DNA of 64,000 bases from PGYR01 sp046290495 (GCA_046290495.1 JBKAGT010000005.1:248001-312000), one strand, 5' to 3'; positions 34,387-44,896 are shown, counted from the stretch's first letter. Numbers and translations: made by a program. Notes: generated by a model from the sequence alone, not told the origin.

Positions 34387-35096
34387 TAATTCATATTCAA
34401 ATTGGGTGAAATAATAATATCTTCATTCAAATCATCTTGACTAACAAATATCTCAGATGAACGCACTAACTCCAATAATGCAAGGAATGTAACAACAAGG
34501 TTAGCTTTAGTCATTTTGGAAGTCAATTCAAAAAACATCAATCGTCCTTTAACTTTTAGACTTCTAATTATTTCTGTTTTCTGCTCTTCTACAGTAATTG
34601 GAATTAATTCTACTACATGTTCTTTTTTTGCATTGTCTAATCGATCAACTGCAAATTTGAAAGCTGTAAGTAAATCAAATATTGTTGTGTTCGTATAGAC
34701 TGTTTCAACATTCTCATCTTCAGGATAATATACTCTTTCATGAAAATGTAAGTTTTGCTCTTCATTGAGTCTTAATTCTTCTGATGCTTCCTTGATTTGT
34801 TTGTACTCTAATAACTTCTGTACCAATTCATTTCTTGGATCTTCAATCTCATCTCCATTTTCATCTTTTGGTCTTGGAAGCAAAAGTTTAGCTTTAACAT
34901 ACATTAAAGTGGAGGCCATAACTATAAACTCTCCAGCTAATTCTAAATCTAATAATTTCATGACTCTTACATAACTCAAAAATTCTTCAGTAATCCTAGA
35001 TATAGGTATATCATATATATCTAACTCATCCCTTCTAATAAAATATAGGAGCAAGTCAAATGGACCTTCAAAATTTGGTAATTGAATTCTGTACAT
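34386..35096 (-). CDS. scpA: Segregation and condensation protein A (kleisin)
   Basis: This is a 236-residue kleisin that bridges SMC heads. It begins with the canonical FEGPFDLLLYFIRRDELDIYDIPI and continues with LASTLMYVKAKLLLPRP-like MASTLMYVKAKLLL. It ends with the winged-helix segment ANLVVTFLALLELVRSSEI. It is cotranscribed with scpB; the 69-base gap to alr is upstream on the same strand. Confidence 0.96.
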   Translation of the reverse strand: MYRIQLPNFEGPFDLLLYFIRRDELDIYDIPISRITEEFLSYVRVMKLLDLELAGEFIVMASTLMYVKAKLLLPRPKDENGDEIEDPRNELVQKLLEYKQIKEASEELRLNEEQNLHFHERVYYPEDENVETVYTNTTIFDLLTAFKFAVDRLDNAKKEHVVELIPITVEEQKTEIIRSLKVKGRLMFFELTSKMTKANLVVTFLALLELVRSSEIFVSQDDLNEDIIISPNLNMN

Positions 35097-35165
35097 AAAA
35101 TCTGAAATTTAGTATCTACAAAGGTAAAATATAGTTTAATAGAATAGTAATATACTTATCAACAA

Positions 35166-36263
35166 CTATATATATACTCTTTCAATGCGTGGGAGTAATT
35201 GAGTGATAATTTCATAAGGAATCGTACCAACTTTCTCTGCTACATCATATATATTGTCAGCTATTCCATTGTTTCCGATAATTGTTACCTTATCTCCATC
35301 TTCTACTCCTAAGCTAGTTATATCTACCATAGTAAAATCCATACATACGGAGCCAACTATTTTACAAGCTTTTCCATTAATCTCGAAAACTCCCTTATTG
35401 AACATTTTCCAAGGATAGCCATGTCCATATCCTATTGGAATTACAGCAATTTCAATATCTTTGTCAGCGATATACTTATTGGAATAACCAACAGTCTCCC
35501 CTTTTAATACCCTTTTGGTTAAAGTCACTTCTGATACTAACTCAAGCCCCATTTCTAATTTACTTTCATCAAATAGTCTCTTGTTAGGTAAATATCCATA
35601 TATGGATAAACCTGGCCTTGAATAAGTTGATTTATTATTCATTCCGCTAAATATTGCGGCTGAATTATGAGTGTGAGTATAATCTAATTTACCAAAAGCA
35701 CTCTCTATTTCAGTTTTTGCTTTTTCAAAAAGTCTAAGTTGTTCTAAAGATTGTTGTTTATCTATATCATCAGAAGAGATCAAGTGAGTAAGGCAGCCAA
35801 TAACTTCTAAACTTTCTAATGTTTTTAATTCAGAGATCAACATTTCTAATTCATCTAATCTCACACCTTCCCTATTCATGCCTGTATCAATGAAAATATG
35901 AATCTTTATTACAATGTTTTTCTTTTTAGCTTCCACATTTAAAGCATTGAGTACTTTAGTATTTACAATACTGACTTGCAAATCATTTTCAACAATATCG
36001 TCAACTTGTTCTATAGAAATAGAACCCGTTATCAAGATTTCACCATCATCACCAAAACGTCTCAATTTTTGAGCTTCATGAACATAAGGAACTCCCAAAA
36101 TTTCAACTTTCTCTTCCCTCAGAATCTTAGAAATTTCCTCCATTCCAAAACCATAACCATTGGCTTTTACAATTCCTATAATCTTTGTGCCAGATGTTTC
36201 TCTAATTATTCTTAAATTGTGTCTTATTGCTTTGGTATTTATGATTGCTTTTGAACGATTCAT
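35166..36263 (-). CDS. alr: Alanine racemase
   Basis: This 365-residue PLP enzyme interconverts L- and D-alanine for peptidoglycan. The Schiff-base lysine is K33 in IVKANGYGFG. The other family motifs are THNSAAIF, SRPGLSIYGY, PIGYGHGYPW and the C-terminal GTIPYEIITQLLPRIERVYI. Length is normal. It diverges from the lipoprotein gene starting at 36309 across less than 50 bases. Confidence 0.96.
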   Translation of the reverse strand: MNRSKAIINTKAIRHNLRIIRETSGTKIIGIVKANGYGFGMEEISKILREEKVEILGVPYVHEAQKLRRFGDDGEILITGSISIEQVDDIVENDLQVSIVNTKVLNALNVEAKKKNIVIKIHIFIDTGMNREGVRLDELEMLISELKTLESLEVIGCLTHLISSDDIDKQQSLEQLRLFEKAKTEIESAFGKLDYTHTHNSAAIFSGMNNKSTYSRPGLSIYGYLPNKRLFDESKLEMGLELVSEVTLTKRVLKGETVGYSNKYIADKDIEIAVIPIGYGHGYPWKMFNKGVFEINGKACKIVGSVCMDFTMVDITSLGVEDGDKVTIIGNNGIADNIYDVAEKVGTIPYEIITQLLPRIERVYI

Positions 36264-36308
36264 TAAATATTTGCTTCTTTTATGCCGAAATTAAAAATAC
36301 AATATAGT

Positions 36309-37988
36309 ATGAATAACAAAATTAATTCTTTTATGAAAATAGTTCTATCATTTCTATTAATTATTTTATTTAGCTCTTGTAAATCCGTGGAGAAACAAAA
36401 GAAATGTTCTGAAGTAACTAGCAAGAATAACTTAGGTACTTCAGTCAATTCTCCAGATTCTGAATCTCTAATCAATACTTTTGAAAATCAAATCTATTTT
36501 TTACAATACAATGATGACGAATACAATATATTCCAATTATCTGACAATCAGACTTTATTAACAAACTATAATCAAGTTGTAAAAGATTTGGCAATAAAAT
36601 CAACTGGTTTACCTGCCATTTCAAAGTTAGATAATAATTCTATTTTATTTGTAGTCTCAGGTTTGACTAGAGACACACTCAATAGAGATTTAATTACTGT
36701 TAGATTAGACAACCAATTGAATAAAACAGTTATAAATTCCGAGTTATTAAATTCTGAAGGATTTGATGGCCACCCTCATCTTGATGGCAATAAATTGTAT
36801 TTTACTAAGGAGATAAATTCACAATGGGATATTTATTATTCTGACTTTATTGGTAATGAGTGGACTAAACCAATGCCCTTAATTGAAGTCAATACGCCTT
36901 CAGACGAGGGGTTTTACAATCGAAATAACAAAATCGAACTATTTTCAAGAAGAAATGTGCAAAATAAATTTGACATTTTTAGAAGTAGTACTGATGAAAA
37001 TAATCAAAAACAATACTCGAAGCTCTCAAATGATTTCAATTCTAGCTACAATGATATTTCACCTTGCTTGATTGAAGAAAGTGTTTATTATTCATCTGAT
37101 AGACCTGGTGGTTGCGGTGAGTTTGATTTGTATGCTTCAGATTTTTGTAATAATGTTGTTTTGTACGGTCAAGTTATAAGTGAATTTGAGAATATACCGT
37201 TAATCGGAACTGTTAATCTTTATAATTCAAACAAACAGTTAGTAAATAGTGTAAATATAGATAATTCAAACTTTACATTTGACTTAGAGCCTAACAACTA
37301 TTATTACTTAGAATATATCAATAAATGCTATTCGACAAAACAAACAACTGACATATTTTATGCAGAGTGCAATGAAAAAGAGAATGTAGTTTTAACTCAA
37401 GAAATAATACTTCCTGACTACAATGTTGAATTTAATTTTGAGGAATATGATATTCCTTTTTTCGTCACAGGTTATTACAGACCTAACACTACTGAAAACT
37501 TAGCAGAATTGAAAAAATTGTTTAAGCATGGAGTAATTAAGGGAAAGGGTAATACTTCATATATTGAATACCCATCTGATAAATACCATGACTATTCTTA
37601 TGTAATTGACTCTGCTTTTGACAGTGCGATAGAATTTATTGAATTACAGTTATCTAATTTAGAAAATGCGTGTCTAAACAACAGTATAAAATTAGCAATT
37701 GACATTACAGGATACTCTGACCCGAGAAAAATAAGTGAAAATAACATCTACCCAGGACCTGATATTTACGATTCAGAAGGGATAGTTGTGTTTAGCAACG
37801 GTGAAACTGTAGACAATGAAAAGCTCTCTTTCTTAAGAGCATATTATACCGGTGAATATATTAAGTCAAAATTAGTGAACAACAAAAATATAGTATATAA
37901 TATTTATACTGGCGGAGTCAAATCAGAAAGTCAACTTCCAAATGATTTGAAGAGAAAAGTAAAGATAAGTATTAGATTACAAAAGTAA
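36309..37988 (+). CDS. Lipoprotein with PD40-like strands and OmpA-like C-terminal domain
   Basis: This is an outer-membrane lipoprotein of about 559 residues; the lipobox is LLIILFSSC. PD40/TolB-like strands occur around GHPHLDGNKLYFTKE and DISPCLIEESVYYSSDRPGG. A beta-sandwich segment follows, then a C-terminal region resembling a degenerate OmpA peptidoglycan-binding domain (ITGYSDPR, then NEKLSFLRAYYTGEYIK). Such PD40-OmpA lipoproteins occur as T9SS accessory proteins (PorE-like) and as general envelope tethers. Starts at 36282 and 36333 are also possible. I chose 36309 because it gives a normal basic N-region. Confidence 0.75.
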   Translation: MNNKINSFMKIVLSFLLIILFSSCKSVEKQKKCSEVTSKNNLGTSVNSPDSESLINTFENQIYFLQYNDDEYNIFQLSDNQTLLTNYNQVVKDLAIKSTGLPAISKLDNNSILFVVSGLTRDTLNRDLITVRLDNQLNKTVINSELLNSEGFDGHPHLDGNKLYFTKEINSQWDIYYSDFIGNEWTKPMPLIEVNTPSDEGFYNRNNKIELFSRRNVQNKFDIFRSSTDENNQKQYSKLSNDFNSSYNDISPCLIEESVYYSSDRPGGCGEFDLYASDFCNNVVLYGQVISEFENIPLIGTVNLYNSNKQLVNSVNIDNSNFTFDLEPNNYYYLEYINKCYSTKQTTDIFYAECNEKENVVLTQEIILPDYNVEFNFEEYDIPFFVTGYYRPNTTENLAELKKLFKHGVIKGKGNTSYIEYPSDKYHDYSYVIDSAFDSAIEFIELQLSNLENACLNNSIKLAIDITGYSDPRKISENNIYPGPDIYDSEGIVVFSNGETVDNEKLSFLRAYYTGEYIKSKLVNNKNIVYNIYTGGVKSESQLPNDLKRKVKISIRLQK

Positions 37989-38071
37989 GTGTATCAGACA
38001 CTAAAATAGTAGTTAATACTTCATTGAAAAATTGAATAAAAAATTAAAATTTTAATATAAATGGAGATGAA

Positions 38072-39616
38072 ATGGTAGATTACAAACCAATGGATTATTT
38101 GGATTTCAACGATCCTGAAATAGCAAGCAAACAAAAAGCTGAATTAGATAAAGTAAAAGAACAATTAGGTAAAGAATACCCGAATATAATAGATGGTAAA
38201 GAAGTTTTTACTGATAAGAAAACTAAATCTTACAATCCTGGGAATAAAGATGAAGTAGTTGGTATTTTCCAAAAGTCTGGAAAGGAAGATGCTGAAAAAG
38301 CAATATTGGCAGCAGAAAAAGCATTTGAGTCATGGAGATTTGTTCCTGCTAAAGAAAGAGCAGAGTATTTGTTCAAAGCAAGTGAAATAATCAAAAAGAG
38401 AAGATTAGAGATTAATGCATGGATGATAACAGAAGTAGGTAAAAACTACTTAGAAGCTGATGCAGATACTTGTGAAGCAATTGATTTCTTGGAATTTTAT
38501 GGAAGAGAAATGTTGAGACTTTCAGAAAATCAACCTCTTACAGGACACCCAGATGAAATCAATGAATATTTCTACATTCCACTTGGTGTTGGTATTGTAA
38601 TTCCACCTTGGAACTTCCCTTTTGCAATTATGGTTGGTACAGTTGCTGCCTCATTTGTAACTGGTAATACTGTAGTGTTGAAACCTTCTTCAGATGCTCC
38701 AATGATGGCTAAAATATTTGATGAGATTATGAGAGAAGTAGGTTTGCAAGACGGTGTATTCAATTACTTGGTTGCTAGTGGAGCTGAAGCTGGTGATTAT
38801 ATGGTAGATCATCCTAAGACACGCTTCATATCATTCACTGGCTCTATGGAAGTAGGTACTAGAATATATGAGAGAGCTGCAAAAGTGAACTCTGGTCAGA
38901 TATGGCTAAAAAGAGTAGTTGCTGAAATGGGTGGTAAAGATGCTATGCTGATAGACAGCGAGTGTGATGTAGATTATGCTGCTGGCGAAGTAGTAAAAGC
39001 GGCTTTCGGATTCCAAGGTCAAAAATGCTCTGCTTGCTCAAGAGCAATTGTTGATGAATCAATCTATGATGAGTTTGTAGAAAAACTAAAAGAAAAAGCT
39101 GAGAAAATTGAAATCGGTGATCCTAGAGATGATAAGGCTGCAGGTCCAGTTGTAAGTGAAAGTGCTTACAACTCAATTAAAGAATACATTGAAATTGGTA
39201 AATCGGAAGGAAAACTAATTCTTGGTGGTGATACACCAGATGCTGATAAGGGATACTATATCTCTCCAACTATCTTTGTTGATGTTCCTGAAGATGCAAG
39301 AATCGCGAAAGAAGAAATATTCGGTCCAGTTCTTTCCGTAATCAAATCTAAAAACTTCGATGATGGTGTTAGAATATTCAATGACACAATCTATGGATTG
39401 ACTGGTGGTTTAATAACTGACAATCCTGAGAAATTAGAAAGAGGAAAGAAAGAGCTACACTGTGGTAATCTTTACTTAAACAGAAAATGTACTGGTGCAT
39501 TAGTTGATGTTCACCCATTTGGTGGATTCAATATGAGTGGTACAGATAGTAAAGCAGGTAGCCGTGATTACTTACAATTATTCATGCAAGGTAAATCTGT
39601 TGCTACTAAAAAGTAA
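38072..39616 (+). CDS. pruA: L-glutamate gamma-semialdehyde (P5C) dehydrogenase
   Basis: This 514-residue aldehyde dehydrogenase oxidises glutamate semialdehyde to glutamate in proline and arginine catabolism. The NAD-binding segments PWNFPFAIMVG, FTGSMEVG and AEMGGKDAMLID are present. The nucleophile is C319 in FQGQKCSAC, and the EEIFGPVLSV and NLYLNRKCTGALV motifs are typical of the P5C group. GGAG lies before the ATG. No proline dehydrogenase is in the window. The gene is followed by a strong terminator. Confidence 0.93.
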   Translation: MVDYKPMDYLDFNDPEIASKQKAELDKVKEQLGKEYPNIIDGKEVFTDKKTKSYNPGNKDEVVGIFQKSGKEDAEKAILAAEKAFESWRFVPAKERAEYLFKASEIIKKRRLEINAWMITEVGKNYLEADADTCEAIDFLEFYGREMLRLSENQPLTGHPDEINEYFYIPLGVGIVIPPWNFPFAIMVGTVAASFVTGNTVVLKPSSDAPMMAKIFDEIMREVGLQDGVFNYLVASGAEAGDYMVDHPKTRFISFTGSMEVGTRIYERAAKVNSGQIWLKRVVAEMGGKDAMLIDSECDVDYAAGEVVKAAFGFQGQKCSACSRAIVDESIYDEFVEKLKEKAEKIEIGDPRDDKAAGPVVSESAYNSIKEYIEIGKSEGKLILGGDTPDADKGYYISPTIFVDVPEDARIAKEEIFGPVLSVIKSKNFDDGVRIFNDTIYGLTGGLITDNPEKLERGKKELHCGNLYLNRKCTGALVDVHPFGGFNMSGTDSKAGSRDYLQLFMQGKSVATKK

Positions 39617-39639
39617 TTGACACTTTAAGTATATATACG

Positions 39640-39672
39640 AAAAGAGCTTCATTTTATATGAAGCTCTTTTTT
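39640..39672 (+). terminator. Intrinsic terminator after P5C dehydrogenase
   Basis: AAAAGAGCTTCAT (39640-39652) pairs with ATGAAGCTCTTTT (39658-39670) over five bases and runs into T's. Confidence 0.92.
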
Positions 39673-39731
39673 GTGTTTTTCATTTTATTTTATATTTTGA
39701 ATAGTAATATTCAACATAGAAATTGTTTATC

Positions 39732-40973
39732 ATGAGAAACTTAACTTTCATTTTACTTTTTTTTGCTGTGGCAATAAATATGTACTCCCAACACTGGGAA
39801 GTTTACAACACGGAAAATACAGTCTTGACTTCGACAACATTTTCAGAAATTGTTGTAGATGACAATAATGTAACTTGGATAGGAACAGGAGATGGATTAG
39901 CCAAAATAGAAAATGGTGAGCTTAGTTTATATAATAGTAGTAATTCTATATTACCAACCCAACAAGTAACTGATTTGTTTTTAGATAAAAGCAACTTGAT
40001 TTGGATACTTTATGGAGATAGAATTTACAGAGGAAGAAATGGAAACTTTGAACTTTATAAATCAGATTTAGGTGGTAAAAAAATAGTAGTTGACTCTAAA
40101 GGTAATATTTATCTTGCTAATAAGTATAGCTTACTTAGATTAAAAGATAAAGTCATATTGGATACATTACATACTGCAAGTGAAAATCAAAGAGATTACA
40201 TAGACCATTTAATTATTGACCATAATGATAACCTCTGGTTTCACTATAGTTTAGGTTATGAGGGCTTGATAAATATTGTTATGAATAAGAACCAAGGAGA
40301 TAGTTATGATAAATATATACATAATGGCTTATCTTTAGTAATTGATATTGGTATCGATAGTTCTAATAACTTATGGGTGTCGGGAAGTAGATTTCTAACT
40401 TTGAAAAAACCGAAAGAAGAGAAGTGGATAGATATGTTGGATTCTTTCGAAATAGAGCGTGATCCAATTAAACATTTTAATTCAATTACTTTTGATGCTA
40501 ATAATAACCTAATATTGGTTAATTCACATTTTCTTAATCCACCAGCAGAGCTACGTATCTTCGATGAAGGTTCATATAAATTATACACTTTCGATTCCCT
40601 CTATAAAAAGGATAAATTTATGGAATCTCAAAGAAATATATCTGTAGATAAAAATGGAAATATCCTAATAGATGCATTCGAATATGGTTTATTCAGATTT
40701 GTAAATAACACAACCTCTGTAAACGAAAGCACTGATAATGGAATAAACATCTTCCCCAACCCAGCACAGAATAAACTTCACATAAATACTGGTAACAAAA
40801 TAGTACAATCTATATCCATATCAGATATACTCGGTAATGGGTTAATAGATATAGACTATAACCATAATAATTCGAACACCTTAGATATTAGCACCTTAGC
40901 TACAGGTACTTATTTTATTAATGTTATGTTTGATGATGGTTCAAGCACAATAAAGAAATTTGTAAAGGAGTAA
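39732..40973 (+). CDS. Secreted two-component-regulator-type propeller protein with T9SS sorting domain
   Basis: This is a 413-residue protein with a signal peptide (about residues 1-20). Repeated propeller strands are of the Reg_prop type (NVTWIGTGDGLAKIENG, NLIWILYGDRIYRGRNG, NNLWVSGSRFLTL). The C-terminal T9SS type A domain starts at NIFPNPAQNKLHIN and includes LATGTYFINVMF and KKFVKE. I used ATG 39732; a TTG three codons upstream is in frame but unneeded. The ligand or role is unknown. It converges on the carboxyltransferase gene with 16 bases between. Confidence 0.85.
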   Translation: MRNLTFILLFFAVAINMYSQHWEVYNTENTVLTSTTFSEIVVDDNNVTWIGTGDGLAKIENGELSLYNSSNSILPTQQVTDLFLDKSNLIWILYGDRIYRGRNGNFELYKSDLGGKKIVVDSKGNIYLANKYSLLRLKDKVILDTLHTASENQRDYIDHLIIDHNDNLWFHYSLGYEGLINIVMNKNQGDSYDKYIHNGLSLVIDIGIDSSNNLWVSGSRFLTLKKPKEEKWIDMLDSFEIERDPIKHFNSITFDANNNLILVNSHFLNPPAELRIFDEGSYKLYTFDSLYKKDKFMESQRNISVDKNGNILIDAFEYGLFRFVNNTTSVNESTDNGINIFPNPAQNKLHINTGNKIVQSISISDILGNGLIDIDYNHNNSNTLDISTLATGTYFINVMFDDGSSTIKKFVKE

Positions 40974-40989
40974 GTATTTCAATTACTGA

Positions 40990-42597
40990 CTACATCCTAA
41001 ATACACCAAATTGATGATCATCTATATCATTGTTCAATGCTATAGATATATTCATTGCAATTACATTGCGAGTATCAACTAAGTCAATAATACCATCATC
41101 CCACAACCTAGCAGAGGAATAATAAGGTGTTGCCTGCTCTTCGTATTTTTCCAATATTGGTTGCTTAATATCTTGTATTTGTTCTTCAGTTAGCTTCTCA
41201 CCTTTTCTTTCTAATTGCTTTACTTTAACAGAAGTAAGAACATTGGCAGCTTGTTCACCCCCCATAACTGAAATCTTTCCTGTTGGCCACATCCATAAGA
41301 AATTCGGGTCATATCCCCTACCGCACATTGCATAGTTACCAGCACCATAGCTACCACCAACAATCATAGTGAATTTTGGGACATTCGTATTAGCAACAGC
41401 GTGTACTAACTTAGCTCCGTCTCTAGCAATGCCACCATGTTCATACTTTTTACCAACCATAAAGCCAGTAATATTTTGAAGGAATAACAAAGGAATCTTT
41501 CTTACTGAACATAATTCAATAAAGTGTGCACCTTTTAAGCTCGATTCTGAGAATAGTACACCATTATTACCAATAATTCCTACAGGATAGCCCATTATTC
41601 TTGCAAAACCAGTTACTAAAGTCTTTCCGTAATTTTCTTTGAATTCTTGGAATCTACTACCATCAACTATTCGAGCAATAACTTCTTTTATATCGAATGG
41701 GGTTCTTATGTTTTTTGGAATTATACCATAAAGCTCATCAGAGTCATAATATGGCTCCTCTATTCTGTCTCTTTTTATTTCATATTTACTTTGTTTTTCA
41801 AAGTTTTCAACTATATCCCTTACAATTCTGAGGGCATGCGAATCATTTTCAGCTAAGTGATCTGCCACTCCAGATATTTTCGTGTGTACATCTGCCCCAC
41901 CTAATTCTTCCGAAGTTACCTCCTCACCTGTTGCTGCTTTCACAAGTGGCGGGCCACCAATGAATATAGTTGCCTGATTTCTTACCATCACAGTTTCATC
42001 ACTCATAGCAGGTACGTAAGCACCACCTGCAGTACAAGATCCCATAACACAAGCAATCTGAGGAATCTTCATCTTAGACATCTGAGCTTGATTATAGAAA
42101 ATATTTCCAAAATGCTCCTTGTCTGCAAAAGTCTCAGATTGATAAGGTAAGAATATTCCACCAGAGTCAACCAAATAGATACAAGGAAGATTGTTCTTCA
42201 TCGCTATTTGCTGAGCTCTTATGTGTTTTTTGATTGTCATAGGGAAATATGTACCACCCTTCACGGTTGCGTCATTTGCCACAATCATACACTCCACACC
42301 TTTGATAATACCAATGCCTGTGACTACACCTGCAGAAGGTGCCATTCCATCGTACATATCTGTAGCAGCAAAAGCTCCAACCTCTAAAAATGGCGTGTTT
42401 TTATCACATAATTCCTCTATTCTATCACGAACAAGTAACTTACCCCTATCTAAGTGTTTTTGTCTATGATGTTCTGGACCACCCTTTTTTATTTCAGATA
42501 ATCTCTTTCTGTACTCATCTACAATAGACTTATTATGGACATAATTTTCTTTAAAGTCAGGAGATGATGTTGAAATTTTACTTTTTATTCTATTCAT
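40990..42597 (-). CDS. Methylcrotonyl-CoA carboxylase, carboxyltransferase (beta) subunit
   Basis: This is a 535-residue biotin-dependent carboxyltransferase (crotonase-type N and C domains). The run IYLVDSGGIFLPYQSETF, CVMGSCTAGGAYVPAMSDE, GPPLVKAATGEEV and GGADVHTKISGVADH matches the 3-methylcrotonyl-CoA (MccB/LiuB) branch more closely than the propionyl-CoA branch. The enzyme carboxylates 3-methylcrotonyl-CoA in leucine degradation. Its biotin carboxylase and carrier partners are at 44.9-46.9 kb on the other strand. An M20 peptidase gene starts five bases upstream on the same strand. Confidence 0.88.
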   Translation of the reverse strand: MNRIKSKISTSSPDFKENYVHNKSIVDEYRKRLSEIKKGGPEHHRQKHLDRGKLLVRDRIEELCDKNTPFLEVGAFAATDMYDGMAPSAGVVTGIGIIKGVECMIVANDATVKGGTYFPMTIKKHIRAQQIAMKNNLPCIYLVDSGGIFLPYQSETFADKEHFGNIFYNQAQMSKMKIPQIACVMGSCTAGGAYVPAMSDETVMVRNQATIFIGGPPLVKAATGEEVTSEELGGADVHTKISGVADHLAENDSHALRIVRDIVENFEKQSKYEIKRDRIEEPYYDSDELYGIIPKNIRTPFDIKEVIARIVDGSRFQEFKENYGKTLVTGFARIMGYPVGIIGNNGVLFSESSLKGAHFIELCSVRKIPLLFLQNITGFMVGKKYEHGGIARDGAKLVHAVANTNVPKFTMIVGGSYGAGNYAMCGRGYDPNFLWMWPTGKISVMGGEQAANVLTSVKVKQLERKGEKLTEEQIQDIKQPILEKYEEQATPYYSSARLWDDGIIDLVDTRNVIAMNISIALNNDIDDHQFGVFRM

Positions 42598-42602
42598 ATT
42601 TA

Positions 42603-43979
42603 TTATTCAAATGATTTTGCAAATTCGTCTAAAAATAATGTTGATGCCTTAATTCCACCAAAATAATGATTCAAATTAAACTTTTCGTTTGGAGAGTGAA
42701 TATTATCACCTTCTAGTCCTAAACCCATTAACACAGCAGGAGCATTTAGTTCAGATTGGAACATTTCAACAATAGGTATAGAACCACCCTCACGCATGTT
42801 TACTGCTTTTAGTCCAAATGCCTTCTCTAAAGCTTCAGATGCGGCACTTACGCCTGGACTATCTATAGCAGCTTCTACAGGATTTCCACCATGATGGCTA
42901 TGAATTTCAATCTGCATATAGTCAGGAACTAAACTTTTTATGTGGTTGATTGCTTTTTCTGTTACTGATTTCCAATCTTGATTAGGAACTAATCTCATTG
43001 ATATTTTAGCAGTTGCAGTTGAAGGAATAATTGATTTATGCCCTTCGTCAGTATATCCACTAAACATTCCATTTACATCCAGAGTTGGTCTAGATGAAGC
43101 TCTTATTACAGTAGAATATCCTTCTTCACCTGTTAACCCAGACAAGCCAAGTTCTTTAGCATATTCATTTTCATCAAATGGCAATGATTCTAATGTCTTA
43201 GTCTCTTCTTCACTAAGCTCTTTCACGTCATCATAAAAACCTTGTATAGTCACTTTTCCTTTATCATCATGAAGTTTAGCAATTAGTTTTGATAATTCAT
43301 TCGCAGGATTTGGAACTGCACCTCCATATTGTCCAGAATGCAAATCTCTATTAGGACCTGTAAGAGTCAACTCGATAACAGCAATTCCTCTTAAGCTATA
43401 AACGATAGAAGGTATATCATTAGCAAACCAAGAAGTATCAGAAATCAATATAGTATCACAGCTGAGTTTATCTGTGTTTTTTGGTAAGAAATCCATCAAT
43501 GCATTACTACCCGATTCCTCTTCTCCTTCGATAAGAAGCTTAACATTTACAGGAAGTTTGCCGTTTGTTTTCAAATGTCCTTCTGCCCCTTTTACATGAG
43601 CAAATACTTGACCTTTGTCATCAGCTGTTCCTCTTCCATACAATTTGCCATCTCTTATGGTAGGCTCAAATGGTGGTGAATCCCAAAGTTCAATCGGATC
43701 TTCAGGTTGTACGTCATAGTGCCCATAAATTAATACTGTAGGAGCATCTTCTCCAGCTTCTAACCACTCAGCATAAACAATAGGGTGACCATTTGTCTCT
43801 ATTACTTCAACTTCATTAAATCCTGATGAAAGTATATTCTCTTTTAACCAATTCGCACAATCATTTACGTCTTTTTTATTTCTTTCTCTGGTAGATACAG
43901 AAGGAAATTTTAAAAATTCTATAAGTTGATTTAGATTTTGTTCTTCATTTTGTTCAAGTCTATTTAGTATATTTTCCAT
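42603..43979 (-). CDS. M20 family dipeptidase
   Basis: This 458-residue cytoplasmic metallopeptidase has the first zinc site in YGHYDVQP, the bridging aspartate in GRGTADDKGQ, the catalytic EE in IEGEEESGS, and the C-terminal HSPNE histidine. These resemble carnosinase-like/PepV-type dipeptidases (M20A/M20F). It likely releases amino acids from dipeptides. Its stop is five bases from the carboxyltransferase start on the same strand, so the two probably share a transcript. Confidence 0.92.
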   Translation of the reverse strand: MENILNRLEQNEEQNLNQLIEFLKFPSVSTRERNKKDVNDCANWLKENILSSGFNEVEVIETNGHPIVYAEWLEAGEDAPTVLIYGHYDVQPEDPIELWDSPPFEPTIRDGKLYGRGTADDKGQVFAHVKGAEGHLKTNGKLPVNVKLLIEGEEESGSNALMDFLPKNTDKLSCDTILISDTSWFANDIPSIVYSLRGIAVIELTLTGPNRDLHSGQYGGAVPNPANELSKLIAKLHDDKGKVTIQGFYDDVKELSEEETKTLESLPFDENEYAKELGLSGLTGEEGYSTVIRASSRPTLDVNGMFSGYTDEGHKSIIPSTATAKISMRLVPNQDWKSVTEKAINHIKSLVPDYMQIEIHSHHGGNPVEAAIDSPGVSAASEALEKAFGLKAVNMREGGSIPIVEMFQSELNAPAVLMGLGLEGDNIHSPNEKFNLNHYFGGIKASTLFLDEFAKSFE

Positions 43980-44078
43980 TACTATCCTTATTTACTATTA
44001 TAAATTTCCAATTCTTTCAAATTTACTAAATTTCACACACATAACAGTATTCATATTTTGCTAGTTTTTTCATAAATT

Positions 44079-44894
44079 GTGTATATCAGAAACTTAAACA
44101 AGAATAAATTGTCCTATAAAACTATAAAGTATTGTGAATCTAATAAGATAGCTAATATTACGTTGTCTAGACCTGAAGTACGAAATGCCATCAATTCTGA
44201 AATGATATCAGAATTAACCGATATCTTCGAACAAATTGAACTTAATGATGATATCAGAGTAATTGTACTAACAGGTGAAGGTAAGACATTTTGCTCTGGA
44301 GCTGACTTAAATTGGCTTAGAGAAGTTAAAGATTATACTTACAAAGAAAATTATTCTCAATCTTTAGAGTTGGTGAAACTTTTAAAGATTATTCACAATC
44401 ATTACAAACCTGTTATATGTAAAGTTAACGGGTCTGCTGTAGGAGGTGGTGTCGGTCTTTTACTTGCTAGCGATATAGTAATTGCAGATTCAAACGCAAG
44501 TTATGGTCTTTCAGAAGTAGCTATAGGAGTAGTTCCAGCTGCAATAGTACCATTTTTAATGTCTAGAATTAGTGAAGTTAAGGCAAGAGAGTACTTAATA
44601 ACAGGTAAAAGATTAGATTCACAAACAGCAAAAGAACTGGGATTAATTAATTATTTAGCGCAAGCCGATGAACTAAATAGCTTAACAGATGAGATAACCA
44701 ATACTATTTGCAATAATGGTAGAATTGCCGTTTCAAAAGTTAAAGAAATGATTAATAAGTTTAGTTCTGTTGATTTAAGTGAAAAAAATATTGAATATAT
44801 ATCAAATATAATTGCTAAACTCAGAACATCTGAAGAAGGACAGGAAGGAATTAGTGCATTTTTAGAAAAAAGAAAACCAAATTGGATAGAATAA
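44079..44894 (+). CDS. Enoyl-CoA hydratase/methylglutaconyl-CoA hydratase-like
   Basis: This is a crotonase-fold enzyme of about 271 residues. The oxyanion-hole segments are FCSGADLNWLRE and CKVNGSAVGGGVGLLLASDIVIAD, and SEVAIGVVPAAIVPFLM holds the catalytic glutamate region. Placement beside methylcrotonyl-CoA carboxylase genes favours the LiuC role of hydrating 3-methylglutaconyl-CoA. The start is uncertain: GTG 44079 is used, with TTG 44109 as the alternative; neither has a ribosome-binding site. It lies two bases before the biotin carboxylase gene. Confidence 0.85.
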   Translation: MYIRNLNKNKLSYKTIKYCESNKIANITLSRPEVRNAINSEMISELTDIFEQIELNDDIRVIVLTGEGKTFCSGADLNWLREVKDYTYKENYSQSLELVKLLKIIHNHYKPVICKVNGSAVGGGVGLLLASDIVIADSNASYGLSEVAIGVVPAAIVPFLMSRISEVKAREYLITGKRLDSQTAKELGLINYLAQADELNSLTDEITNTICNNGRIAVSKVKEMINKFSSVDLSEKNIEYISNIIAKLRTSEEGQEGISAFLEKRKPNWIE

Positions 44895-44896
44895 AT

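Noticed and set aside
36263..36475. Minus-strand frame of 70 codons overlapping the lipoprotein start.
   Set aside because: It is antisense to the signal peptide and has no motif; the divergent alr start at 36263 explains the strand.
44882..44896. TTG start of the biotin carboxylase inside the hydratase gene.
   Set aside because: ATG 44897 two bases after the hydratase stop gives the canonical KILIANRSE start.
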